From the NCBI GenBank assembly GCA_002437435.1, contig DJPV01000033.1, positions 35,522 through 47,943 on the forward strand: a stretch of 12,422 nucleotides of DNA, given 5' to 3'. The notes under the pieces were generated by a model. It did no database searches and had not been told where the DNA came from. It saw only the letters and a program-made list of their open reading frames with translations. The translations under genes and the position numbers were made by a program. The DNA is from Lachnospiraceae bacterium UBA6403 (lineage in GTDB: Bacteria; Bacillota; Clostridia; Lachnospirales; Lachnospiraceae). Below are positions 1-7,145 of this stretch, in pieces (position 1 is the first letter of the stretch; each line of letters begins with the position of its first letter).

Positions 1-63
1 AAAACGGATATGACTATCCTCTTGTTATATTGTGTAATTTTATTTTGCTGGGCAGTACTGTAA
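1..63 (+). CDS. Possible 3' end of an upstream membrane-protein gene (partial)
   Basis: Frame 1 is open from the window edge to a TAA at 61-63. It would encode about 20 residues, mostly hydrophobic (a Leu/Ile/Val/Cys/Trp-rich run), like a C-terminal membrane helix. The stop lies 3 nt before the stem of a terminator hairpin, which is where the end of a gene would be expected. Frame 3 is also open, to a TAG at 102-104, but it would run through the hairpin, so frame 1 is preferred. With so few codons the call is weak and no function can be given. Confidence 0.3.
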   Translation, partial: KTDMTILLLYCVILFCWAVL

Positions 64-66
64 AGC

Positions 67-102
67 ATCCTCACCGTGATCTGGACATGGTGAGGATTTT
101 AT
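67..102 (+). terminator. Rho-independent terminator of the upstream gene
   Basis: A perfect 9-bp stem is formed by ATCCTCACC (67-75) and GGTGAGGAT (89-97), with a 13-nt loop. A short T-rich run follows on the + strand (TTTAT, 98-102). The opposite strand has no T-run after the stem, so it acts on + strand transcription entering from the left. It separates the upstream gene from the promoter at 137-165. Confidence 0.7.
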
Positions 103-136
103 AGAATTGCCAAGTCCCACTGCCAGATCCTCTCTG

Positions 137-165
137 TTGACACGTTGTTTTAAAATTGCTAGTAT
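137..165 (+). promoter_or_regulatory. Sigma-A (sigma-70 type) promoter for the uptake operon
   Basis: A consensus -35 box TTGACA (137-142) is followed by a spacer of exactly 17 nt and a -10 box TAGTAT (160-165), one mismatch from TATAAT. The start of transcription should fall near 171-173, giving a leader of about 120 nt before the first gene. It lies just after the terminator, and no comparable promoter was noticed in the later short intergenic gaps, so it may serve all downstream genes. Confidence 0.75.
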
Positions 166-189
166 AGGCTTGATATAAGGGATTTCTGT

Positions 190-266
190 ATGAAATCAGG
201 TATTAGTATAGCATTATGAATGAGCTTCCGAAGAAAGATTATGAAGATCATGGCTGTAGGGCATGA
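190..266 (+). other. Two overlapping short reading frames in the 5' leader
   Basis: An ATG at 190 opens a 9-codon frame (MKSGISIAL, stop 217-219), preceded at 7 nt by AAGGGA (177-182), a plausible ribosome binding site. Its stop overlaps the start of a second frame in an ATGA arrangement (216-219). The second frame encodes 16 residues (MNELPKKDYEDHGCRA) and stops at 264-266, 27 nt before the first structural gene. The layout resembles coupled leader peptides, but frames this short arise by chance and the first RBS would lie almost at the predicted RNA 5' end. No homology is recognised. Confidence 0.2.
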
Positions 267-274
267 TTTATTTT
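247..274 (+). promoter_or_regulatory. Leader hairpin with T-rich tail just before the RBS
   Basis: ATCATG (247-252) pairs with CATGAT (262-267) across a 9-nt loop and is followed by TTATTTT (268-274). The form is that of a weak terminator or attenuator, located just upstream of the GAGG ribosome binding site (285-288). The stem is short and AT-rich, so it may be only local structure that modulates translation. It does not match a riboswitch class I recognise. Confidence 0.25.
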
Positions 275-284
275 GAAACGAGAT

Positions 285-288
285 GAGG
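285..288 (+). promoter_or_regulatory. RBS that sets the barrel-protein start at ATG 294
   Basis: GAGG lies 5 nt before ATG 294. A TTG seven codons upstream (273) is in frame but has no ribosome binding site, so ATG 294 is chosen. A further ATG at 303 would be 14 nt from the GAGG, which is too far. Confidence 0.6.
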
Positions 289-293
289 TTAGA

Positions 294-2351
294 ATGAAAA
301 AGATGAAAGAAAACAGAGAGAAAATGTGTAGATCACGTTGGTTAAAGGTCGTTAGTTATATATTGGTAATGGTGATGACTGTTTCGCTGTTTGGGCAGGT
401 TGCGGCGAATGGCGCATTTGACGGAACCGGCAAACAGGCAGGCACAGGTACGATCGCAGGGCTTAGTCAGGTAGAGGCAGCTTCGGATACTGCCATTGAT
501 TATAAAGCGGTTTTGAAAGAGACTTCTGCTGCGATCGAGAAAACATTAGAAATTTCATATGAACATGAATTGCCAATTCATTATGAAAAGAATAAAGAAG
601 GTAAGTATGAAGAAGTAAAGAGAACGGTTAAATGGTGGGGACCGGCAATTGGATCTGTTGGTGGGGAATGGACTGTTATTGGCGAGTGCCGTTATGGTAT
701 GGAAAATGCACCATGGTATAGGGCATATTATAACAATATAACAGAACATATAAAGGCAATATATAACATAAATAAAGAAAAATACGCAGTAGGAGATTGG
801 GATAATCAGTTTTTAAAACTGCATAAAAAAAGAAGTACTGAAAATTCTCGGATTATTCTCGCCCTCACTTCTATGGGGCTTGATGCATCTAATGTAGAGG
901 GATATGATCTGACCGGTGCGCTGTCAGATATGACATATGTAAAAAAACAGGGAATCAATGGACCGATATTTGCATTGATCGCACTTGATTCAGGTAATTA
1001 TGAGATCAAACCGCTTGTATCGGGAACAGCTAAGACACAGGTGACCAGAGAAAAACTGGTTACTTATATTCTGGATAATGAACTGAAGAATGGGGGCTTT
1101 TGTCTGTCAGGCACATCACCGGATCCGGATGTTACGGCGATGGCATTGCAGGCACTTGCTCCATACTACAAGGGAAATACAGCTGTCAGTGAACAGGTGC
1201 GCGGGCAGGTGACAGAAGCTGTAAACCGCGGAATCCGTGTGCTGTCAGAGATACAGAATGAAGATGGAACATATAGCAGCTGGGGATCGAAAAATGCAGA
1301 GAGTACAGCGCAGGTGCTGGTTGCTTTATCCAGTCTGGGGCTGGATGGAGATACGGATTCCCGTTTTATAAAAAATGGACATTCTGTACTGGATGGTTTA
1401 GAGCAGTTTTATCTGACGGGAAAGGGTGCATTTGAGCATGTAGCATCAGATGGCGGCAATCAGATGGCAACGGAACAGGCATTTTATGCGCTGGTATCCT
1501 ATGACAGATATAAGAATAATAAAAATACGTTATACGATATGACGGATGCAGTGGATGCTCGGGTCATGGATCTTGCGGATTGTCAGGCGAAGATCTCCCA
1601 GACAACATACACATATGCAGGCAAGAAGATAATGCCTGCCATCACAGTCAGCATGACAGGGCTTGACGGAATATCCCAAAAGCTGACAGCAGGAACAGAT
1701 TATACAGTGACATATAAGAATAATACAAAACCGGGAAAGGCGGTTGTCCAGATATCAGGAACAGGAATGTATAAGGGGACGGTATCGAAGACGGTATCCA
1801 TTTATCCGGCAAAGGCATCTGTGAAATCGATCACAAATGCTAAAAAGGGTCTGACAGTAACATGGAAGAAGGTAACAGGAGCAGACAAGTATATCTTATA
1901 CCGTAAGACCGGTTCCGGGGCATATAAGAAATACAAGACCGTTTCAGGGACAAAGACTTCTTATATAGACACCGGTGCAAAAAATGGTACGACATATTCC
2001 TATAAAGTGTGCGCTTATACTGCCGGTCTGCAGGGTAAAAATGCAAATATAAAAACTGCCTGCCGCGTAACTACAGTTACTGCAAAGGCATCAAAGGCAG
2101 GAAAAGGAAAGCTGTCTGTGTCATGGAAGAAGAACAGTAAGGCAAGCGGATACCAGATCAGGTACAGCCTGAAATCCTCATTTAGTGGAGCAAAGACAGT
2201 AACGGTCAGATCAGGAAAGACAACGACTAAAAAACTGACTGGTCTGAAACGAGGAAAACGGTATTATATAACAGTGCGGGCATATAAGATGGTGAAAGGT
2301 AAGAAATATTACAGCAGCTGGAGTAAGAAGATAAGATATGGCGTGGATTAA
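294..2351 (+). CDS. Secreted alpha/alpha-barrel (prenyltransferase/squalene-oxidase repeat) protein with Ig-like and FN3 domains
   Basis: This is a 685-residue extracellular protein, probably a ligand-capture component of the transporter encoded downstream. A basic N-terminus and hydrophobic core (about residues 15-35) form a signal peptide, with possible cleavage near VAA-NG. Residues about 60-415 resemble the terpenoid-cyclase/prenyltransferase-like alpha/alpha toroid, with successive repeats seen at S185-R186 (IILALTSMGL), a Gly-rich turn near 267, NEDGTYSSWG near 322 and the helix beginning near 389. The same fold forms the N-terminal half of transcobalamin and intrinsic factor. Residues about 430-508 are an Ig-like module (GTDYTVTYKNNT motif). 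Two fibronectin type III domains follow (about 508-592 and 595-685), and the last is strongly Lys-rich. There is no lipobox and no LPXTG sortase signal, so attachment to the wall may be by charge or through a partner. The catalytic Asp-rich motif of true squalene cyclases was not seen, so binding rather than catalysis is inferred. The reading frame overlaps the next gene by 14 nt. Confidence 0.85.
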   Translation: MKKMKENREKMCRSRWLKVVSYILVMVMTVSLFGQVAANGAFDGTGKQAGTGTIAGLSQVEAASDTAIDYKAVLKETSAAIEKTLEISYEHELPIHYEKNKEGKYEEVKRTVKWWGPAIGSVGGEWTVIGECRYGMENAPWYRAYYNNITEHIKAIYNINKEKYAVGDWDNQFLKLHKKRSTENSRIILALTSMGLDASNVEGYDLTGALSDMTYVKKQGINGPIFALIALDSGNYEIKPLVSGTAKTQVTREKLVTYILDNELKNGGFCLSGTSPDPDVTAMALQALAPYYKGNTAVSEQVRGQVTEAVNRGIRVLSEIQNEDGTYSSWGSKNAESTAQVLVALSSLGLDGDTDSRFIKNGHSVLDGLEQFYLTGKGAFEHVASDGGNQMATEQAFYALVSYDRYKNNKNTLYDMTDAVDARVMDLADCQAKISQTTYTYAGKKIMPAITVSMTGLDGISQKLTAGTDYTVTYKNNTKPGKAVVQISGTGMYKGTVSKTVSIYPAKASVKSITNAKKGLTVTWKKVTGADKYILYRKTGSGAYKKYKTVSGTKTSYIDTGAKNGTTYSYKVCAYTAGLQGKNANIKTACRVTTVTAKASKAGKGKLSVSWKKNSKASGYQIRYSLKSSFSGAKTVTVRSGKTTTKKLTGLKRGKRYYITVRAYKMVKGKKYYSSWSKKIRYGVD

Positions 2352-3321
2352 GAAACATCTGAAAAAGATAATAGGAATTCTGGTTGTACTGCTTATACTT
2401 GTCGGTGCATACTGGTATGGAGGAAATGCACCCGGTTCCAGAGGATTTGGAAGACCGGGAACGACTTCTGAAAATACAGAGAGTACGACGCAGGCAGCGG
2501 CTTCCGAGGAAGCTTCAGATACAGAAGCAGCTGACGCGGAAATATCGGATGATGAGGAATGGGATGATTCATCATCAGGGCAGGGATCAACAAGGAAAAA
2601 TCATAGTAAAGATGATACAAAAAAAGCTGATAATGGATCAGAAAAGGATAAGAACGGAACTGTAACTCCAGATTATTCCAGCACAACGCAGGAGAATAAA
2701 AATGGAGATACGGATGTTTCGGAGAATCCGGGAACAGATCCATCACAGAGTACAGACAATAAGAATCCGTCAAATGGTGGTGGTTCATCGGAAAAAGACG
2801 GTTCAGGTACTGATAATAATGGTACGACGGAGAATCCGGATACAGAGGTGCCAACGACAGAGGATTCGGGAGCACAGTCACCGACTACCACGGAACAGCC
2901 GGCGGATGATACGGTTTATACCTGCACGATATCGATTAATTGCAGTAATATTTTATCGAACTGGGATATCTTTGATAAGACGAAGGCATCCTGTGTTCCT
3001 TCGGATGGCTGGATCCTTCGTGAGATGACGGTTGAATTTAAGAAAGGGCAGACAGTTTTCGATGTGTTAAAGAATGTGACCCGGACAAGGGCCATTCGGA
3101 TGGAATATTCATTTACGGCATTGTATGGAAGTTATTATATAGAGGGAATCAACAATCTTTATGAGTTTGACTGTGGCGAGCTGTCAGGTTGGGAATACTG
3201 TGTAAATGGGAAGTTCCCTGCGTTTGGGTGCTCGAAATATGTTCTGAAAGATGGAGATAAGATAGAATGGAAGTACACCTGTGATCTGGGTGCGGATGTC
3301 GGAAATCCGTATTTTGAATAG
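2338..3321 (+). CDS. Membrane-anchored DUF4430 (transcobalamin C-terminal-like) protein
   Basis: This is a 327-residue surface protein. A basic start (KKHLKK) precedes one hydrophobic helix at about residues 10-27. There is no lipobox Cys, so it is probably an uncleaved anchor or a signal peptide. Residues about 40-191 are a long disordered linker rich in Ser, Thr, Asp, Glu, Asn and Gly, clearly acidic. Residues about 192-327 match the DUF4430 family, known as transcobalamin-like C-terminal: a ubiquitin-like beta fold with the signature YIEGINNLYEFDCGELSGW from residue 267, followed by a GCSKY motif and a closing DGDKIEWKYTCDLG. Seven Cys lie in this domain, so disulfides are possible. The ATG at 2338 lies inside the end of the barrel gene with only a distant GGAG (2320-2323), so translation is probably coupled. 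The gene pair plus an ECF transporter suggests an extracellular receptor. The ligand is inferred to be cobalamin-like and is not shown. Confidence 0.85.
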   Translation: MAWIKKHLKKIIGILVVLLILVGAYWYGGNAPGSRGFGRPGTTSENTESTTQAAASEEASDTEAADAEISDDEEWDDSSSGQGSTRKNHSKDDTKKADNGSEKDKNGTVTPDYSSTTQENKNGDTDVSENPGTDPSQSTDNKNPSNGGGSSEKDGSGTDNNGTTENPDTEVPTTEDSGAQSPTTTEQPADDTVYTCTISINCSNILSNWDIFDKTKASCVPSDGWILREMTVEFKKGQTVFDVLKNVTRTRAIRMEYSFTALYGSYYIEGINNLYEFDCGELSGWEYCVNGKFPAFGCSKYVLKDGDKIEWKYTCDLGADVGNPYFE

Positions 3322-3396
3322 AGATTACAGGAAGTAACAGATTCCGACGACAGGGATTTATAAGTTAGAGATTAACAAGACAGAACTTGATAAGAC

Positions 3397-3401
3397 AGGA
3401 G
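3397..3401 (+). promoter_or_regulatory. RBS that sets the EcfT start at GTG 3408
   Basis: AGGAG lies 6 nt before GTG 3408. The longer in-frame option, TTG at 3387, would place this Shine-Dalgarno sequence inside the coding region and has none of its own, so GTG 3408 is preferred. The gap from the previous stop (3322-3396) shows no clear promoter or terminator. Confidence 0.65.
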
Positions 3402-3407
3402 AGATCA

Positions 3408-4343
3408 GTGGAAAAAGAAACTCGGGATGCATTTGCAGACTGTCATCCAATCGTTAATTTCATATATTTTGTCAGTGTGATCGCATTTGGAATGATGTCA
3501 TTACATCCGGTGTGTCTGATAATTGCATTTATCGGAGCATTTGCGTATTCGGTCTGTCTGGGTGGAAGAAAAGCGGTTTTTCGGAATCTGCGATATATGA
3601 TACCGGTCATAATTCTTACGGCACTGATCAATCCTGCATTCAGCCATCAGGGAGTTACGGTATTGTGGTATTTCCCGACAGGAAATGCATTGACACTGGA
3701 ATCCATATTATATGGGCTTGCGGCAGCAGGGATGCTTGTGGCTGTACTCTGTTGGTTTGCTTCGCTTAATCGTGTGCTGACATCGGATAAGATGATCTAT
3801 TTATTTGGAAGATTTGCACCGTACCTGTCTTTGGTCATATCCATGACATTGAAATTTTTCCCGGAGTTTGGAGCAAGAATCCGTCAGGTGTATCAGGCAC
3901 AGAAATGCGCAGGATTTATGGTGGATGGCAGGTATTTTAAACGGATAAGGACAGGCATGCGGGTGATCTCATCTGCGGCAACCTGGGCACTTGAGCGGGC
4001 GGTTATTACAGGAGACAGTATGCGCAGCCGTGGATATGGAATCGGAAGACGTACGGCCTTTTCTCTGTTTCGGTTTCACAGGCGGGATGTGGTCTGTCTG
4101 GCAGGAATATTGATCTTCGCAGGTATGACATTGGCAGGGTTCTTATCGGGGCAGATGACGATGCAGTATTATCCGTATGTAGCTGCGGCGGCATGGAATA
4201 CACGGTCGATAGTTGCATTTGGAAGTTATCTGTTCCTGGCGGTATGGCCGACCGGGATGCATATAGCAGAGCAGTTGATATGGAAGAAAAGACGTCAGGC
4301 GATGCGGTCAGAGAAAACCATGCAGATGGCAGCAGGCAAGTAA
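3408..4343 (+). CDS. ecfT: ECF transporter T component (energy-coupling transmembrane protein)
   Basis: This is a 311-residue integral membrane protein of the EcfT/CbiQ family, the scaffold that links the two ATPases to the substrate-binding S component in energy-coupling factor transporters. Several hydrophobic segments are visible: a pair at about 12-55, others near 65-80 and 100-125, and a C-terminal group near 225-285. Between them is a long cytoplasmic stretch. It carries the family's coupling-helix signature in the form SRGYGIG (residues 207-213), the counterpart of the conserved Ala-Arg-Gly motif that docks into the ATPases. Length fits the family, which usually has about 250-300 residues; the extra is a hydrophilic C-terminal tail. 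The start is GTG 3408. It lies 18 nt before the ATPase gene, so the two should be co-translated and work as one complex. It probably belongs to a dedicated (group I) system, since all components are encoded together. Confidence 0.9.
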   Translation: MEKETRDAFADCHPIVNFIYFVSVIAFGMMSLHPVCLIIAFIGAFAYSVCLGGRKAVFRNLRYMIPVIILTALINPAFSHQGVTVLWYFPTGNALTLESILYGLAAAGMLVAVLCWFASLNRVLTSDKMIYLFGRFAPYLSLVISMTLKFFPEFGARIRQVYQAQKCAGFMVDGRYFKRIRTGMRVISSAATWALERAVITGDSMRSRGYGIGRRTAFSLFRFHRRDVVCLAGILIFAGMTLAGFLSGQMTMQYYPYVAAAAWNTRSIVAFGSYLFLAVWPTGMHIAEQLIWKKRRQAMRSEKTMQMAAGK

Positions 4344-4351
4344 CGGTTAGT

Positions 4352-4355
4352 GGAG
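4352..4355 (+). promoter_or_regulatory. RBS that sets the fused ATPase start at ATG 4362
   Basis: GGAG lies 6 nt before ATG 4362. The in-frame GTG at 4350 overlaps this site and cannot use it, so ATG 4362 is chosen. Confidence 0.65.
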
Positions 4356-4361
4356 AGAAAA

Positions 4362-7145
4362 ATGAGTGTGTATCAGATTAATAATTTGACATTTGCATAT
4401 CCTGATATCGTATCAGAGCGTGATGATGTATATCTTGCTCCCTGCTTAAATGATGTAAATATTACGATCGAACAGGGAGAATTCGTTGTGGTTGCAGGCG
4501 GCTCCGGAAGTGGAAAAACGACGCTGCTCAGACAGTTGAAGCCTGTATTGACACCGAGAGGAAAAAGAGAAGGAACGATTACATTTGTGGGGCAGGAGCT
4601 TTCTCAGATGAGTGAGAAAATGCAGACGCAGAAGATTGGATTTGTCATGCAGGATGTGGATGCCCAGCTGGTAACGGACAAGGTCTGGCATGAGCTTGCA
4701 TTTGGATTGGAGAGTCTGGGACTTCCAACGGAGACGATACGAAAACGTGTTGCAGAGATGTGTTCTTTTTTTGGACTGAATTCAATCTTTCATAAAAAGG
4801 TAAATGAATTATCCGGTGGACAGAAACAGTTAGTGAACCTTGCATCTGTGCTTGCGCTGTCGCCTGATGTAGTGATTCTGGATGAACCGGCCAGCCAGCT
4901 GGATCCGATGGCGGCGCGTGATTTCTTCCAGTGCCTGGAACGGATCAACAGGGAGCTTGGAATAACGATCATTATTACGGAGCACAGACTGGAAGAACTG
5001 TGGGCAATGTGTGACCGTTTTATACTGCTTGATCATGGAACGGTCTTATATGATGGAACAATACAGGAAGGAGTGCAGACTCTGTATGAGACAGTACCAT
5101 CCATAGAGCTTCCTGCGGCATGCAGAATCGCATTTGGCTTACAGGAAAAAGCGCAGGTTCCGGTGACGGTTACAGAAGGAAGAAACTGGCTTGCAGGATA
5201 TGACCGGGAACATGAACAGACCGGCGAAGTGGCCACGCGGGCATATAAGGGCGAGCATAAGATCATAGAGATAAGGGAAGTATTCTTTCGATATGACCAG
5301 ATGGCATATGATGTGCTGCATGGACTTAATCTGTCTGTCTATGAGGGCGAGATACTTGCAGTTAACGGCAGTAATGGATGCGGCAAATCGACCCTGCTTT
5401 CATTAATTGCAGGGGCAGATACACCTTACAGAGGACGGATTCGGATCGAAAAAGGGAAAAGGGTCGGACTGCTTCCGCAGGATCCGAAGCTGTTATTTAC
5501 GGCATCTACCGTACGGGGAGAACTTGGAATTGAAAAAAATAGCAACAGTGTGTTGGCGCAGGATAAGACCGGACAGAGCAATAGATATCGGGTTGCGGAA
5601 CTTTGTGGACTGATAAAGCTTCTTGAACGCCATCCATATGATCTGTCCGGTGGTGAACAGCAGCGGCTGGGACTGGCAAGAGTCCTGATCGGAATGCCGG
5701 ATATTATATTGATGGATGAACCAACAAAAGGAATGGATGCGGAATTCAAGCAGACCTTTGCAGAGATTCTCGGGAAATTACAGATGCAGGGATGTACTAT
5801 CGTGATCGTAAGTCATGATATCGAATTCTGTGCGCAGACGGCGGATCAGGTCTGCCTGATCTTTGATGGAGAGACAGCGGTTGTAAATGGTGTAACGGAA
5901 TATTTTACAGGAAATGAATTCTATACTACGGCAGCGGCAAGGATTGCCAGAGACATTGTGGATCGTGCTGTTACGGTTGAAGATGTTCTTGCAGCATATG
6001 GGGAAAATGCAGATCAGTCAGGCACGGATGCAGGAGCTTCATGGAAAAAGGCAGATAAATTGGGAACAGATATAGAAGATTCTAAACAGACAGAAAAGGA
6101 CACAGACAAGTATAAACAGTCCTGTGCGGAGGTTCGACAAATAGCAGATAAGCAGCATAAGAATATAGTGTCAGGCAAGGTTGCATTTGGCCGCCGGCTT
6201 AGTCTGGTGATAACGACACTTGTTATGGCGGTCTGCTTTATCATAACGATCCGCCAGTCCGATCTTACCCGGTTGATCGATGATGGCAGGGTGACATCGG
6301 AGGGGATGTTTTATGTAGGAATATATGTGGCGTTTATATTGGCGATCCTGCTTTTTATCTGGCTGTTATGTCCTTTGGCAAAGGCGCAGGATCAGGAGAT
6401 CGAACGAAGAAAACGGTATCATATCAGCCGGAAGAATATGACAGTAACGGTCGTCTGCATTCTGGCAGCGGCAGCTACGATCTGGATGGGAAAAGCCGTG
6501 CTCTCAGACCGGAAGTATTATTTTATCTCGCTGCTGGTTTTGATCGAGATGATGATACCATTTGGAGTGGCGTTTGAAACAAGAAAAGTATCTGCAAGAG
6601 ATCTGGTAACGGTGGCTGTGCTGTGTGCATTGGCGGCAGTTGGAAGAACGGCATTTTTTATGATACCGAATTTTAATCCGGTTATGGCGATCGTGATCTT
6701 AAGTGGTGTGGCGTTTGGTTGTGAGACAGGATTTATTACAGGAGCAGTCACGATGCTGGTATCAAATATGGTATTTGGTCAGGGACCATGGACGCCGTGG
6801 CAGATGTTTTCGATGGGACTGGTGGGTTTTGCCGCCGGGCTTGTCTTTAATAATTCAAAGATCCGGGGAGGACAATTGACGCGTCTCTCCCTTTGCGTAT
6901 TTGGTGGATTTTGTTGTATTATAATATATGGTGGAATTATGAATCCGGCATCCGTGATCATGTGGCAGCCGGCTGTCAATATGCAGATGATCCTTGCTGC
7001 TTACGTGACCGGATTTCCGTTTGACGTCGTACAGGGATTTGCCACTGTGTTATTCCTCTGGATTATGGCGCACCCATTTCTGGAGAAATTAGATCGGATC
7101 AAGATAAAATATGGAGTATTGTGTGAGGTAAAAGAACATGCTTAG
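4362..7145 (+). CDS. ECF transporter fusion: two ABC ATPase domains joined to an S-component-like membrane domain
   Basis: This 927-residue protein carries both energy-coupling ATPases and a membrane module. ATPase 1 has Walker A GGSGSGKTT (46-54, Lys52), signature LSGGQ (150-154), Walker B with Asp174-Glu175 and switch His208. ATPase 2 has Walker A GSNGCGKST (Lys342), signature LSGGE (428-432), Walker B with Asp452-Glu453 and His485. All catalytic residues are present, so both sites look active. Residues about 540-605 are a polar, charged linker. From about 609 to the end there are roughly ten hydrophobic segments: about four first, then a block starting near 747 that resembles an ECF S component and includes GQGPWTPWQMF (806-816). 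ECF ATPases are usually separate proteins, and an S component on the same chain fixes the stoichiometry. With the adjacent EcfT it would make a complete transporter. The substrate is unproven; cobalamin is suggested by the upstream transcobalamin-like pair. Its end overlaps the next start by 8 nt. Confidence 0.9.
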   Translation: MSVYQINNLTFAYPDIVSERDDVYLAPCLNDVNITIEQGEFVVVAGGSGSGKTTLLRQLKPVLTPRGKREGTITFVGQELSQMSEKMQTQKIGFVMQDVDAQLVTDKVWHELAFGLESLGLPTETIRKRVAEMCSFFGLNSIFHKKVNELSGGQKQLVNLASVLALSPDVVILDEPASQLDPMAARDFFQCLERINRELGITIIITEHRLEELWAMCDRFILLDHGTVLYDGTIQEGVQTLYETVPSIELPAACRIAFGLQEKAQVPVTVTEGRNWLAGYDREHEQTGEVATRAYKGEHKIIEIREVFFRYDQMAYDVLHGLNLSVYEGEILAVNGSNGCGKSTLLSLIAGADTPYRGRIRIEKGKRVGLLPQDPKLLFTASTVRGELGIEKNSNSVLAQDKTGQSNRYRVAELCGLIKLLERHPYDLSGGEQQRLGLARVLIGMPDIILMDEPTKGMDAEFKQTFAEILGKLQMQGCTIVIVSHDIEFCAQTADQVCLIFDGETAVVNGVTEYFTGNEFYTTAAARIARDIVDRAVTVEDVLAAYGENADQSGTDAGASWKKADKLGTDIEDSKQTEKDTDKYKQSCAEVRQIADKQHKNIVSGKVAFGRRLSLVITTLVMAVCFIITIRQSDLTRLIDDGRVTSEGMFYVGIYVAFILAILLFIWLLCPLAKAQDQEIERRKRYHISRKNMTVTVVCILAAAATIWMGKAVLSDRKYYFISLLVLIEMMIPFGVAFETRKVSARDLVTVAVLCALAAVGRTAFFMIPNFNPVMAIVILSGVAFGCETGFITGAVTMLVSNMVFGQGPWTPWQMFSMGLVGFAAGLVFNNSKIRGGQLTRLSLCVFGGFCCIIIYGGIMNPASVIMWQPAVNMQMILAAYVTGFPFDVVQGFATVLFLWIMAHPFLEKLDRIKIKYGVLCEVKEHA

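Noticed and set aside
48..136. Possible remnant of a cobalamin riboswitch (ACTGTAA at 57-63, CCAGATCCTCTCT near 123-135)
   Set aside because: It would suit the suspected substrate, but the B12-box consensus is not met, the conserved core is missing, and the segment lies upstream of the promoter and across a terminator, so it would not be in the operon's RNA.
273..293. TTG start for the barrel protein
   Set aside because: It has no ribosome binding site, whereas ATG 294 has GAGG at 5 nt and gives a normal signal peptide.
2461..2910. Tandem repeat array in the linker
   Set aside because: The coding is low-complexity but I could not find a regular unit. It is a Ser/Thr/Asp/Glu-rich disordered linker, not a repeat array.
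2384..3028. Alternative-frame ORFs on both strands over the DUF4430 gene
   Set aside because: They sit on the low-complexity linker, where biased codons keep other frames open. Their products are repetitive and have no recognisable domain.
3387..3407. TTG start for the T component
   Set aside because: GTG 3408 has AGGAG at 6 nt; the upstream codons include that RBS and are not needed by the family.
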